Counted from the stretch's first letter, positions 42,527 to 54,731 are shown. The stretch: DNA of 64,000 bases from Porphyra umbilicalis (GCA_002049455.2 KV918793.1:186001-250000), one strand, 5' to 3'. Notes: generated by a model from the letters alone, not told the origin. Numbers and translations: made by a program.

Positions 42527-44457
42527 TTACAACCGGGCCCACCGGCACAAAAAGCCCCCAGCAGCGTCTTCCAGGCGCTCCCACCACCGCGCCTCGCCAG
42601 CCGCGCCCACCCGCCGGCAGCGGACCGCAAATAAAAGCCCCGCCCCGCTGACCCACACGGCCGCCACTGTTCCGCCCCCCCCCCCGCCCCCGCCCCCCCC
42701 CGCCGCCGTCCAAGGGGTGCGGCCGACAAATTGCACGCGCAGGCCGCCGCCGGGCACATCAAAGCGCCGGCCAGTGGTGTCGACGGGGAGCAGGCGGCCC
42801 CTGTCGCCGCCGGGGAGCGCCCACCACAGCTGCTCGGCGCGGCCGCCACCGGGACGCGCGACGGTCACCACCGCGTCCTCGCCCATAAAGCGGTACGTGC
42901 CGGCGACGGCGTCGAGCGCGCCAGCGGCCACGGTGGCTGGCAGTGGCGGCATCTGGATGGCCGCGGCGGCGGCCGGCGCGCCCTTACCGCGCCGGGCGGC
43001 CTCATAGACGGCCTGGCCCAGGTCTTCCACCACCGCCGACTCGGCGGCAGACGCCATGACCGCAACCGCCACCCCCGCCGGGGCGTTGAGGATAAAGGCG
43101 GCCGCCGACCCCGCGACGAGGCCGTTGTGCCAGTGGGCGCTGCCGGCGGCGGCGGTGACCCACCCCAGCGCCTGCCCCGTGCGGCCGGACGGGCGGATGG
43201 GGCGCCCCGTGGCAGACAGGCGCTGGGGGGGGAGCGTCAGGCGCAGTGCCGCCGCCAGCGACTCTGCATCCGCGGGGGCGACGCCCGGCGGGGGAGCCGC
43301 CCCGCCAGCGGGTGGCGACGCCTCCCCCGCCGGCGGGCCGCGCGGCGGGGCGCCCGCCGCGGCGGCCAGGCAAAAGGCCCCAAAGGCCCCCATATCCGCC
43401 GCCGACGCGCGGGCGCCGCCGGCGGCGGCGGTGGCGTCGGTAAAGGCCGTAGGCGGCACTGGCCAGCCGCCATCGTCGTGGGGGGTGGCGAGCGCCCCCC
43501 CCCCGCCGCCGGCGTCGGCCCCCCCCCCGTCGTCGGCCACCGAGGCGGTGGCCATCCCGGCGGGCACAAAAACCCACCGCCGCACCGCCGCCGCAAAGGA
43601 CGGCGCCCCGACGGCGCGGGCGAGCGCGTGGCCCAGCAGCCCCGCCCCAAAGTTGGAGTAGGCCCACCGGGTGCCGGGGGGGGTGCGGAAGCGGACGCCC
43701 GCCAGGGCGGCCGCCCAGGCAGCGACGGGGATGACTTGGGGCTGGGAGGCAGGCGGCGGCGGCGCCGCCGCCGACGGGTGCGCCGACGCCGACGATGCCG
43801 TTGCCGCGGGCGCTGCCTCTCCGGGGGCCTCGCAGGGCAGGCCAGCGGTGTGCGTGGCCAGGTGCCGCAGCGTCACGCGCGGCCAGTGGGGCGGCGGGAG
43901 GGGCGCCGCGGGCGGGGCGAGCAGCTCCCCGACCGGCGTGTCGAGGCCCACCACCCCCGCCCCGACCGCGCGCGCCAGCAGCAGCGACGCAAAAACCTTG
44001 GTGATGGAGCCGAGCTCGTAGCGGGTGCCATCTGTGGGGCGCCCCACCCCCGCGTGGTAGGTGGTGGTGGTGGTGGTGGTGGCCTGGGGGGGGCGCCCTG
44101 CCCGTCGCTGGCGCCACTGCGCACCACCACCACCACCGACACGGCGGGGAGGAGCGGCGGCTCGGCGCCGCGGGGGGCCACCAGGGGGGCGGTGAGGGCG
44201 GCCACACGGGCCGCGTCGGGGGCGGCGGCTGCCCGTTCACCAGGGCGTGCGGGGGCCGCCGCCGCCGCCGCCGGCGGGGCAGACGGCGGGCGCACGCCCC
44301 GCAGCGCCCCGGCCACGGCGGCCGACGCTGCCCCCACCGCGTCGGCCACCACATAGGCCCCCACCGGGAGGGTGCCGCCCTGCCTGGCCAGCGCCACGGC
44401 CACGGCCGCCGCGCCCACCACCGCCGCCACCACCGTCCAGACGGCCGCGCCGGCCAT
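42527..44457 (-). CDS. Serine beta-lactamase-like hydrolase (class C/AmpC fold), one frame change in a C run
   Basis: The N-terminus (ATG 44457) is MAGAAVWTVVAAVVGAAAVA, a signal anchor. It is followed by LTAPLVAPRGAEPPLLPAVS and VVVVVRSGAS, the usual first strand of these enzymes. The rest reads YHAGVGRPTDGTRYELGSITK, with the nucleophile Ser and Lys of the SxxK motif in SITK. LRHLATHTAGLP, then YSNFGAGLLGHAL (the YxN motif) and AHWHNGLVAGS (third active-site motif) complete the PF00144 set. A C-terminal domain follows. Between VRSGASDGQG and YHAG the frame shifts within a run of eight C (about 44091-44098). One consensus indel explains this better than an intron. Likely a membrane-anchored or secreted esterase, peptidase or LACTB-like enzyme. 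The substrate cannot be inferred. Confidence 0.75.
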
Positions 44458-44603
44458 ACGAGCGGGGGGAGTGAAGGGGGGCGTCCCGGCCCCCGCACAG
44501 GGTCCACAGGCCGACCTCGAGCGCGCGTCGGGAGTACGGTTGGGGGGCGGGAACACGTGGAGGTGCTCACAGCCGACGCGACAGGGGGGGGGATGGGGGA
44601 AGG

Positions 44604-44690
44604 GGGAAGACGACTTGGGGGGGCGGACGACTTGGGGGGGGCGGACGACTTGGGGGGTGGCGGACGACTTGGGGGGTGGCGAGGCGGTGC
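44604..44690. repeat. G-rich minisatellite, about 19-bp unit
   Basis: GGCGGACGACTTGGGGGG is repeated about five times just upstream of the hydrolase gene. The G runs could form quadruplexes on the plus strand. It may lie in the promoter of the minus-strand gene. Confidence 0.7.
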
Positions 44691-45089
44691 CTCGAGGGCA
44701 GCCGACAGCCAGGCCAGCCGCGTCGTCGCGGAAGACTTTGGGGTTGGCGAGGGTGGGAAACGGTAGCAGCGGAAGGCCAGGCCTGCGGCGCTGCCGCGGA
44801 CGGGAGGGGTGGGGGAGGGGCGGCGGGAGCTGGGAGCGACGCGGGCGGCGGCGCCTACCCGGCGCGGCGTGACGCCGTCGCCGATGGCCCAGTGGTGTGC
44901 AAGGCGTGTGGGCAGGGGGACGGCGGGGGGGGCGCTCGCGCCAGGGGGCGCCAGCGGCAGAGGGGAAGATGGGGGCCCGTGGGGCCACCAGGGGCAATGG
45001 CGGGGGGGGAGGGGGGGCGAGCCGGGGCGGCGCGCCGGCCGAGCGGGGGGGCGTGCTGGTAGGACATTGAGAATAGATATGTGCAAACC

Positions 45090-45541
45090 TATTGCTGACC
45101 TCCAAAAAATGGCGGTTGCAGAGTGGTTGCAATTATTCAACAGCGTACGTGGACCAATGGAAAAGCTAGGAATCATCTGAGTTCCTTACAGAGTCTCCCC
45201 ATGCAGCTCTGCGCACTGGAACCGCACATCAGGATCTCAAGAAATCTGAAGAAATTTGTGGATCTCATGAGAAATCACAGGTCTGGCCCAGAACCTCTCC
45301 ATGCCCTCTTCAGGCCCAAGCAAGCGGCCCAAAACTCCCAGGAAATCTCATTGTGGGTTGCAATGGCTCTGCGTGACTCCTGCAAGACACGGTGATTGGC
45401 TTGCAAGATTACTGGCGGCAACTCTCAGCCAATAGTTCGATCGCGGCTGGTCGAACAGCCAATCCGAGTTCATTTCTATGCCCTGACGTCGTCTCAGCCT
45501 CCCTTCTCTCTGTAACCGTCATTTTTTGGAGGTTAGCAATA
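45090..45541. mobile_element. MITE family A, copy 1 (TA-flanked, TTGCTGACCTCC ends)
   Basis: The left end TTGCTGACCTCCAAAAAATG and the right end, read inverted, TTGCTAACCTCCAAAAAATG match over about 34 bp and are bounded by TA on both sides. The interior is non-coding and contains CCAATGG and CCAATAG words. About 450 bp. The second copy is at 54732-55184, over 90 percent identical by eye. Confidence 0.85.
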
Positions 45542-46886
45542 TTGCATTGTACATACACATGCCCCACACCGCCTTCGCCAGCCCCGCCAGCGCACAGGGG
45601 GGGGCACCGCTGGGCTAAAAGACCTCCAGCCGCACTCAGTGCGCCAGGCTGGTGCTAAGGAATATCCCGACACGGCAGATCCGGCAGCCCCGGTGCACCT
45701 GGGCTGCCGGAATCTGCCGGGTCGGGAATCTTCGGCACTGGCCCGGGCTTTTTCGCTCTCTTGTTGCACACACCAAAGGACATCAATTAAATTCCAGGCA
45801 CGTACGTGCAATACCCTGGCCTTCAGGGCGGTGGCGCGCTCGGCGACGCAAAGATACCGGGAAAGCCGGCCGGCTCCATGGCGGCGAGCACGCACGGGGG
45901 CACGTGCAGCCACGTTGCCGTGGCGGGGGGGCGTGGGGCGGGGAAAGGGGTGCCGCCGCCGCCGCCGCGGCGGCGGCGGCCCACCGGCGTCGTGCAACGC
46001 CTACGGGCGGGGCCGTCACCCCGCCGCGCAGCGCACCTGCGCGCGGCCGACAAGGCGCACGGGCGGGCGGATGGGATCGACCACCGCGCCACGGGGCGCC
46101 TCTAACCGTGCCGTGAGATGGCGTTTGAAACCGCCGACGTGCCGCCGCAACAGAAGCCGGCGCGTAGGCACGATCACCCGCGGGTCATCGCGGGCGCGTC
46201 GAACCCCGAAAGTCGCTGCACGCGGTCGCCGCGCGCAACTCGGGGCGGTGGGGGGGGCAGGGGGGCAGGCGCCGTCTGGACCCTGTGACCCTTGTGGCAG
46301 GACAGTCCTTCTCAGCCGCGTAACTCTATTCGCTTTTAGCGTCATCGCGACCCTTCCAACGCTGACACGCCCTCAGATCCCTGAGGACACGAATGCAGAC
46401 TGCCGCCTCTGAAACGGAGATCAAGTCCCGATATCTAAGTATATGTGTGCATCACTTCACTTTGAGAGCACCCTGTCCTAAAGGCCAGGGAATATCGTGT
46501 TTGGGTGTTTGATCCCGACTTCAACTGTCCACCTCTCGGCCCACGCCCGAGCTCGGCAGACCCACTGCGTTCTGCCGCGAGCAGCCGCGTCGTGCCCCTC
46601 CCGCCCGCTACGCGTTGTGCCGCGCGCGCCCGCGGCGGCCACACCCGGCGCTGGCCCCGCCCTCCCCCGACCGGCAGACGGCCGGCGACGCCCTCCCCCA
46701 TGGCCCCCGCCCTCAGAGTCCTCCCCGCCTCGGTGTATCCTCCCGTTCTATTCTGCCAGTCCCTTGTTTTTTTTTGCACTCCGCTCCCAGGCGTCCTTCT
46801 GCCCTCTGGCGGCCGCTGCGGCAGCCGCCCGCTACGGCGCGCCCGCGCGGGCAGCCGCCGCACGCGCCCGGCCGCCGCCGCCCCGC

Positions 46887-46950
<64 letters not shown>

Positions 46951-47712
46951 CCGCCCGACCAGCGGCGTGGCGGCGGCGGCGGCGCCGCGCACGGCGCGGT
47001 GGGGGCCCCGGCGCCACCACCGCCGGGGGACCCGCCCCCGCCCCCGGCGGCGGCGGTGGCGGCAGGGGCGGGACCGTGTGGGGGCCGCCGCCGCCCGCCG
47101 CAGGCGTTCCCCCCCTTCCGCCGCCGCGGGCGGCGACAGGCGCAGCCGATGGGGCGGCAGCACCGACCAGCGGCGGCGGCGGCTGGCTGGCGGCCGGCCG
47201 GCCGCCGCCGCCGCGGCGGCGGCGACGGCGGCGACTGCCCCTGGCGCGCGCCGGGCAGCGGCGCGGACGGCGGTGGGGCGGGGGGGCGGCGCCCGCCGCT
47301 GGGGACGGCGCCGCCGGCGCTGCATGCCACGTCAGGGGGAGGGGAGGGGGCGTGGGGGGGGGGTTTGGGTGGCCCCCCCCGCTAGGGGTGCCACGGATGG
47401 CCCCCCCACCGCGCCGCTGCACGCACCGCCGGCGGCGGCGGTGGGGGCGGCGCGCGCCGCGTCGCCGCGCGGCGGCGGGAGGCTGGGGGCGGCAGCGTCG
47501 CGGGCGGCGGCGGCGGCTGCGGCCGCTACACCCCCGCTGGCGGTGGTACGGCGGCTCGTCGGCGGCGGGCGCGGCGCCGACCTGTGTGCGGTGGCTGCCC
47601 GGCTTCCCTGCCGCCCGGGCTCATCTCGTAGGGATGCCTCATCCACGTTTTTTTTTTTTTTTTGCCGCGCCCCTTTTGTCATCCAGCCGCGCCCGCCCGG
47701 CTTGGGAGGAGG
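45542..47712. other. GC-rich region without a supported gene
   Basis: Open frames around 46500-47640 are Arg/Pro/Gly-rich in every register, with a (CCG)n run at about 46885-46950. Part of it may be 5' exon or UTR of the TPM gene. A run of T at 47648-47663 precedes that gene. Confidence 0.4.
46391..46495. repeat. Dispersed 105-bp repeat, copy 1
   Basis: GAATGCAGACTGCCGCCTCT to AGGCCAGGGAATAT. The second copy, in the same orientation and same length, is at 56703-56807. The minus-strand frame of both reads LAFRTGYSRSVVMHTYS or LAFRTGCSQSEVMHTYT, so it could be a shared C-terminal or 3' element end. Confidence 0.75.
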
Positions 47713-48222
47713 ATGTACCGGCCAAGATTGGCGGTGGTGGGGCAGGTGGCTCTTGGCGGCGGCCGCGGCGGCGACAGCGGCGACGCCCTCGGTGCCTGTG
47801 CGCGGCGTGTGTTGGACCAGTGGGGCTTTGGCGCATCCGGCGTTGGCAATGGGGTGCTGCTGCTGAGCGCTATGCGCGGCCGGGCGCAGTATGGGGTGAC
47901 CGGCGAGGCGGCGGCGACGGCGCTGGCCGCCGCCCGCGTCGCCGTCGTTGACAATCACCTGCCAACTTTTCTTGCCTGTCTGTGTTCATACCTGGGTCAA
48001 ATTCGCTGCTGCTTGTTGGTCTCAGCCGCTGTCCTCTGCCCAGAGGGCCTATACGACCTACCATGTATCATGAAGTGCCTGGTGCCTGCCTGCGAGAGTA
48101 CGTTTTCCGCCTCGCACTGGAAGCCGGCGGCGGCGGCCGATGAGGCTAAGGGCAAAGGCGTGAGCGCGGCGTTGGGGGAACACGCGCCACTGAGAGGAGG
48201 GGTAGCGGCGGCGCGTGCGTAG
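47713..48222 (+). CDS. TPM-domain protein (TLP18.3/Psb32-like), partial
   Basis: From ATG 47713, MYRPRLAVVGQVAL is followed by the core of a TPM domain: ACARRVLDQWGFGASGVGNG, VLLLSAMRGRAQYGVTGEAA and AVVDNHLPTFL. These match the F..W.VG...NGVLLL....R...TG and lP.F blocks of that family. In photosynthetic eukaryotes such proteins act in the thylakoid lumen in photosystem II repair; others are bacterial membrane proteins. The similarity stops after about residue 87. The remaining residues look like translated intron or 3' flank, and the domain start is also truncated, so exons are missing or this is a fragment. The T run at 47648-47663 just upstream may hide a frame change. Confidence 0.5.
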   Translation: MYRPRLAVVGQVALGGGRGGDSGDALGACARRVLDQWGFGASGVGNGVLLLSAMRGRAQYGVTGEAAATALAAARVAVVDNHLPTFLACLCSYLGQIRCCLLVSAAVLCPEGLYDLPCIMKCLVPACESTFSASHWKPAAAADEAKGKGVSAALGEHAPLRGGVAAARA

Positions 48223-48709
48223 GCGCCGCCGGGGGGGGAGAAAGGCCCGGCGACACACCGCTTGCTGGCCGCACGCGGCTGTGGCGGCGTCACTGTGAGC
48301 GAGCTGCTTGCCAGCACAGCGGGATGCCATAGACGCTGGCATACCATCTGGTGCAGACGTGTGCGACTTCTGTTGTTTGCTTTTGCCAAGCAGGCGCTTC
48401 CCGCCCTCTTCGTTAAAGTGTGGGTTTGCTGGGTGCCACACCCCACTGTACCGTACCCTCGTGACCGTGCTAAACTCGATTCCATATAGCTAGGTCCCTG
48501 GCCACCGAAGGACTTAGCGCACGATAAGTTCGTCATGGCGAAAGACCTGAACGATATTCTTTTTCCATACGATTGAGCTCTTCACTGGCTTTCTTTTGAG
48601 ACATCGTACTCGGCTCCGCGATGCCGTCAACGTACATCATGTACGGCACCACTATGATAGTGGTGCCTACAATGAATTTCTGGCCTCGTTATCATGGCTC
48701 ATTTCTGTA
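48223..48709. other. No gene seen
   Basis: Moderate GC, short frames. TACATCATGTAC / TACGGCACCACTATGATAG words near 48630 form small inverted repeats. Confidence 0.4.
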
Positions 48710-48840
48710 CAGTGCGTTCTCGTTATAAGAGAATCGTTTACAAAAGAATATGGGTCGCGAGTCTTCCTTTCCAGTCCGTGTGGGCCACTTTTTCTTCATA
48801 TTGAGCCGAATCAGCTGTCTCTTATAACGAGAACGCACTC
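48710..48840. mobile_element. 131-bp pogo/Tigger-like MITE
   Basis: The left end CAGTGCGTTCTCGTTATAAG pairs with the inverted right end GAGTGCGTTCTCGTTATAAG, and both are flanked by TA (48708-48709 and 48841-48842). CAGT starts with a CTCGTTATAA core and TA duplication are characteristic of pogo-group Tc1/mariner elements. Non-coding. Confidence 0.75.
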
Positions 48841-48842
48841 TA

Positions 48843-49400
48843 CTCAAAGCGCTCTGTCGAGATGAGTATTGAACGTTCGGAAGTGGCACCGACTCAATTC
48901 GTGTACGAAGAGGTGCGGGGGGGCGTCCGCGCCGTCAGGGACACACTCAGACCACGTGGTGCGCAGAAGAAGCGTTCATAGCACAGGCAGACGGAAGTCT
49001 TCGGCTGTCGAGAGACCAGCAGCTACCAGTATTTCGAAATGAAGCCCCCCCCCTTACACTCATTTCCATGTTGCGATCTGCGACAGCCGAGTGAGGACCG
49101 TTCATGCGCACGCTTCGTATCAGAAACAGGCCCATATAGGCACCCAGCGGCCGCCGTGAGCCACCATGCGTAAAAAGTTCTTGCCAGAGGGAGCAGTACA
49201 CCAGTGTCGGACGATCCTACAAAGTTTCAACTGGATGTCTTGAAGAGCGTCCGCGCAGGAACCAGAATCCCACGGGCCTAGCAATATGGAATCGAGTTTT
49301 AGTACGTACAGCCTGTGTATGTGCACATACTGTGCTGTACATACAGTACATGCAGAGGCGCCTCGTGCTTGCGTTGGCGCTTACCGCCAACGTACGCACC
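48843..49400. other. No gene seen
   Basis: Moderate GC. GTGCACATACTGTGCTGTACATAC-like words near 49320 make small inverted repeats. Likely upstream DNA of the gene at 49555. Confidence 0.4.
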
Positions 49401-49403
49401 TCC

Positions 49404-49548
49404 CCCCCCCCCCACTCCCCTCCCCCTCCAGCCCCCCTCCCCCTCCAGCCCCCTCTCCCTATCCAGCCCCCTCTCCCCCTTCAGGCCCCCCTCCCCATCC
49501 AGCGCCCCCTCTCCCCCCTCCCCTTCTCTTTCCTTCCCCCTACGTGGC
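49404..49548. promoter_or_regulatory. Polypyrimidine tract upstream of the helical-repeat gene
   Basis: About 145 bp of almost pure C/T made of imperfect CCCCCTCCAGCCCCCTCTCC units, ending a few bases before the ATG at 49555. Such tracts can form triplex DNA and act as initiators in TATA-less promoters. Confidence 0.55.
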
Positions 49549-49554
49549 GCCGCG

Positions 49555-51177
49555 ATGGCGTCCCCCTCCCTGGGGAGCCGGCCCCCCTCCCCCCCTTTTG
49601 ACCTCACCCCCCACCCCCCCCCCCGACGCTGCTGCCATTGCCGCGGCCGACGCGTGGCTCGCTGCGGTGGACGGCCTGCCCCACGGGGCGCGGTCCGCGG
49701 CGGCGGCGGCGGTCGGTGTGGCCACCCGCGGGGGGGCGGCGGCGGCGCCGTCGGCGGCGGCCGGCGCGGGGGCTGGGGCGGCCGCGCGGGCGGCCGGGGC
49801 GCCCCCCCCCCCGCCTCTCCCGCCGCGGCGTCGGCGCTGCTGGCCGCCTTGGCGGGGCACCCCACCAGCGCCTATGCCCGCCGGGCGGCCATTCCCGGCC
49901 TCGAGGCGGCGGCGGCCGGCGGCGCCCCTGCGGCGGCGGCGGCGGCGACGGCGACGGCGGCGCTCGTCGCCGCCGTTGCCACCGACCCGTCGCCGGCGGT
50001 GCGGGCGTCGGCGGCGGCGGCGGTGGCGCGGGCGATCGCGGCGCCGGCGGCGGTGGCGGCGCTGACCCGCTGTGGCTGCCGCCGGTCGCGGGCGCGGCTG
50101 GCGGCGGCGCTGTGGGCGGCGCGCCGGGGGGCGGTCGTTGACGCCTGGGTCGGTGCCGTGGGCCTGCCGACGGGGAGGGGTGGCGGTGGTGGGGGGGGGT
50201 GGCGGGCAGCCCGCCGAGCTTTGTCGAGGTGGCCTGCGGGGGGGACGCGTCGGTGCGGGCCGCGTGGGCGGCGGCGGGCGGCTGGGGGGGGGGAGCGGGG
50301 GGGGGGGGGGGGGACTGTCCGAGGCGGCCGTTTTTGCCTTTGCGCGCGGGCACCCCGACGCGGTGGCGGCGGCGCTGGAGGCAGAGTTTGGCACCCGCCC
50401 CGCCGACGGCAACTGCGACGGCGGCGGCGACGGCGACGGGGAGGCGGCTGCAGCCGCGGGGGCCTCTGCCGCCGCCATTGCCACGGCCGCCGCGGCGGCG
50501 GCGGCGGCGGCGGCGGGGGAGCCGCTGGGCGGCCTCCCCTGCCGCTACGACCCCACCGACGGGGGGGGGGTGGAGGCCGAGCCGGGCGCCCCCGACTGGG
50601 AGGCGCTGGCGGCGGTCCCCCCCTCCCCCCCCCCCCCCCCCCCCCCTCACCGAGCGGGTGCTGCTGCGGCTGGCCACTCGTGCGGGGGCTGTGGGTCCCC
50701 CCTCCGCCTCGCCGTCGCGACGCTCACCCACCCCGCCGGCCCGCGGGGGGCGTCGAGCCGGGTGGTGGCGGCGCTGGCGCGCCGCGCGCCCGCCGCCACT
50801 GTCGACGCGCTGCTGGCGGTGCGGCCGTGCCCGGCGCACCTGGCGGTGCTCCTCGACGGCGCTGCGCGGCGGCTGCGGGCCGACCAGCTGGCCGCCCTCC
50901 TCACCGCCCACGCGGCGCCGGGGCACCCGTGCTGGTGGCGCCTGACCGACGGCGCGGCAGCGCCGCCGCCGTGGTTTGGTCGCCTCCCGCCAGCGGCGGC
51001 GGCGGCAGTGGTCGCCGCCTGGTACGCAACGCCCCCGGGGGGGGGTGGGCGGTGGCGGCGGGGCGGCGGGGGTGGGGGGGGTTCCTCTTCCGCTGCGACC
51101 CGCCGGCAGCGGCGGCGGCGGCGGCGACTGTAGCAGACGACGGTGGGGGAGGAGGGGAGGAGGCGGGCGGCAGTGGC

Positions 51178-51215
<38 letters not shown>

Positions 51216-54200
51216 TGAGGCGCCGCGGCACACCCACCCCGCCTACGCCGCGTGGTCGGCGGCGGCGATGGGCGGCGGCGCCCGCCGCGGGCGCCGCCCC
51301 CCCCCGTGGCGCTGCTGGAGGCGCTCCCCACCCGCCTGCGGCGGCGCGAGGCGCGGCTGGCGCGGGCGGCCGCCGCCGCGGCGCTGGCGCCACTGACGAC
51401 CGCGGTGGATTACGCGGCGCTGCTGCCCGCCGCCGAGGCGACGGCCGCCGCCGCCCCCGCCCGGCAGTCGGCCGACGTGGCGGGCCGCGCCGCCGGCTTG
51501 GCCGCCGTTGTGACGAGCAGCCGCTACCCGGGGGGCCCCCCGCTGGCGGCGGCGCTCGCCGCCGTCACTGCCGCGCGCGCCGACGCGGCTGAAGTGCGGG
51601 AGGTGGGGGTGAGGGCGCTGGCCGACCTCCCCGCCCGCCTCTACACGCGCGCCGCCTTCCCCGCCGTCGATATCATGGTCGCCTCGGCGCTGGCGGCGGC
51701 AGACCCGCCTCACGTGCGCGAGTGCCTTGAGGCGCTCCTCATCCGGCGGCTGTGGGTGGTGGACGGCCCATGGGCGGCGGCGCGGCTCGGCCGCCTCGCA
51801 GCCGTCGAGGAAAAGTACTGGGGGCGCTATGGGTACGTGGTTGGCTGGAGCCGCTGCCTCCTGTGGGCGGGCCTGCAGTGGACACCCGCGGCGGCGGCGG
51901 CGGCGGCGAAAGAGCTGGCGCCCGTCCTGGCGGCCGCCCCTGGCAACCGGGCCGCCGCCGAGCGGCTGACGGCCCTGGCCACCCTCCTGTCGCCGGCGGG
52001 GGTGGCGGCGCTGCCGCCGCTCGTCGACGCCCTGTGGGGCGTCGTCCGCCGCTGTCCGCACGAGGAGGCGGCCGCCACCGCTGCGGCGGCGCTGCGGCAG
52101 GCTGCCGCCACGGGCCGCTGCCGCCGCCAGCCGACGGCCGCCGGCGGCGGCGCGCCCACCGCGCGCCCGTGGCCGGCCGCCGCCGTGCGGGCGCTGGTGG
52201 TGGCCGAGCCCCGCACGTGCCTCCTCCCCGCCGTTGGCGGCGCCGTTGCGGCGGGCGCCACCGACCTGATGGGCACCCTCCTGGCCGCTGCGGCGGCGGC
52301 GGCCTCGCGCGGCGACGGCGGCGACGGCGGCGGCGGCGGCGGTCGCCCGTTTTGCCGCCACGCCCGTCTGCCGCTGCCGCACCTGCTGCCGCCCGCCCGG
52401 TACCGCCGATGGACGCCGACCACGCAGGCAGCCTACGCGGCGGCGGTGGCCGCCGCCGCCGCCACGCCGGCGGCGGAGGGTGGGCCGGCGGCGGCGCAGG
52501 CGCCGGCGTGCGTCCGCGCGCTGGTGCGGCTAGCGTATGTGCCGCCCGACGCGGCGCTGCGGCTCGCCGCCGGGCCGCCCGACGGCGACGGTTGTGACGG
52601 GGGAGAGGGCGCTGCCGGCGGGAGTGACGGCGACGGCGGGGGTGGTGCCGACGGCGGCGGCGACAGCGGCTGCTATAGTGGAGGCAGCAGCAGCAGCGAC
52701 GGTGGGGGCAGCGGCGGCAGCGACGGAGGGGGCGGCGGCGGCAGCGACGGAGGGGGCGGCGGAAGCAGCGACGGTGGGGGCGGCGGCAGCAGCGACGGTG
52801 AGGGCAGCGGCAGCTACGGTGGGGGCGACGGCAGCAGCGACGGTGGGCGCGGCGGCAGCAGTGGGGGCGACGACAGCGACGGCGAGGCGGCCCTCCCCCC
52901 CCCCCCGAGGTGTCTGCCGTCCGCGCGGCGGCGCTGGCCGGCGTGGCCCGCCTGCAGCCGACCCCCGGCGCCGACCGCCGCCTGGCCACCCTCCTGGCCG
53001 TCGTGGCGGGCGGCGGGGTGGCGGCGCCCGCCGCCGTCACAGCAGCGGCGGCGCTGATGGCCGCCGAGGCGTTGCCCGCCGACGCGGCGGCGGTGCTGGG
53101 CGCCCTCCCGCTGGGGCCCCGAGTGGCGGTGGGCGTGGCGGTGGTGCGGGCGGCGGCCACCATTGGCGGCGTCCAGGGACGGCGGCTGGTGCTGCGGCTG
53201 GCGGCTGCTGGGGGGATTGACCGCCGGGGCGCTGCAGGGGGAAGGGGGGGGGGGGGAGGAGGGCGGCCGCCCCTGCCGGCGACGCCGTGCGTGCCGCCGC
53301 GGCGGGAAGCGGCGGTGGCGGCGGCTCCGGTGGCTGCGGCGGCGAGGCGGCTGGCCCCGCCCCTTCTGGCGGCGGCGGTGGCGGCACGCCTCTGCCTGCC
53401 AGCCTGGACGCCTTTGCGGTGGGCGCTCCTCCTGGCGGGGACCCTCCCCCGCGCCCCCACCGGGACGTGTGGGCGGCCGCCGTCGTTGCCCTGTGGCCGC
53501 CGCTGCTGCCCGCAGACAGTGGCGCCGACGGCGCCGACGCCGATGCCGACAGCGCCGATGGCGGCGACGGCGCGTGGGCGGTGTGGCGGGCGGCGGCTAC
53601 GGGCGCCGATGAGGCGCTGGCCGAGGCGCTGGTGCGCCTCCCTGGCGCCACCGACACCCAGCTGCCGGCTTGGACGGCGGCCGACGCGGCGGCGGAGGTT
53701 CGGTCTGGGCGCCCCCCCCCCCGGCCACTGCCGGCCGCTACGCGGCGGTGCTGGCGGCGGTGCTGGGGCGGCCCGCCGGCGCCGCGTCGCGGGCGGCGGC
53801 CGCCGAGGCGCTCCCGGCGCTGCGGCTGCCCGGCCCGCCGCCGGCCGCCCTGTGGCGGGCCGTCCTGGCGGTGGGCGCCTCTGCCATGGCCCGTGAGGCG
53901 GTGGCGTCGCTGACCGCGGGCGTGGCGGCGGCGGCAACGCTGCCTGCCGCTGAGCTGCGGCCCGCCGCGGCGGCGCTCGCGGCGGGCGTGTGGTCTGGGC
54001 GGGACGCGCCGCGGGGCGGCGGCCGCGGCGCCCACCGGCGGTGCCTGGCCGCCCTGTCGGCGGGCGTCCGCGCCGCGGCGGCGGGCGAGGTGCCGCCGCG
54101 GAAGGCGCTCGCCTGGCGCGCCGTCGCCGCCGAGGTGCTCGCCGTGGCGGCGGCCACCGCCGCCGCCGCCCCCGACGCCATCCGCCTCGCCGGGCACCTG

Positions 54201-54542
54201 TGCCCGACGGGCGCCTTTGTGGCGGTCGTGGCGGCGGCGGCGGCGGCGGCCGCCGCCGACGGGGGCCTCGGCGTCGACGCGGCCGCCGCGGCAGCGGCGG
54301 CGGTCGCCTCCCGCGCCGTGCCGGCGCGCGTCGAGGCGGCCCTGCGGGGGGCGGCAGACCCGCACTTGCGGCGGCTGGCGCTGGCCGCGCTCGTCGCGAC
54401 GGCGGCGGCGCGGGGGTGGGACCCGCCGCGGCTGCGGCTGCTCGAGGACGTCTACCGCGCCGACGGCAACGCCGGGGTGGCGGGCGCGGCCTACTGGGTG
54501 GACGCAGACGGGGAGGCGGGGGGGGCGGCGTCGGTGCTATGA
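49555..54542 (+). CDS. Large helical-repeat (HEAT/ARM-like) protein, frame changes in G/C runs
   Basis: About 1650 codons from ATG 49555 (MASPSLGSRPPSPPFDLTP) to a TGA at 54542. Stretches of regular amphipathic helices fill it: SALLAALAGHPTSAYARRAA, RVVAALARRAPAATVDALLA, VREVGVRALADLPARLYTRA, RLGRLAAVEEKYWGRYGYVV, AVRALVVAEPRTCLLPAVGG, WRAVLAVGASAMAREAVASL, VEAALRGAADPHLRRLALAA. A hydrophilic SDGGGGGSSDGGGGG insert at about 52670-52890 splits it. The coding frame moves about ten times, each time inside a homopolymer (for example near 49615, 49808, 50196, 50295, 50697, 51035, 51300, 52903, 53248 and 53712), while the helical character resumes at once in the new frame. This pattern suggests consensus indels rather than decay. 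HEAT/ARM proteins usually scaffold complexes. The specific family is unknown. Confidence 0.6.
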
Positions 54543-54731
54543 GACAACGGCCACCTGAGAGGCGCTTGTTGGCGCGGGTGCGCCTGGACGGGCCAGCCCG
54601 CCGCCTCGCGGGTGCGCACGTATTGAGGAATCGCGCAGCGGCGCCAGAACGTGGACGCAGCCGTTTGGAGGTGGGCCGTGTGGTTGGGCAGGGGGGGGGG
54701 GGGGTTGAGGGGGGGACGCGCGTGCATGACT

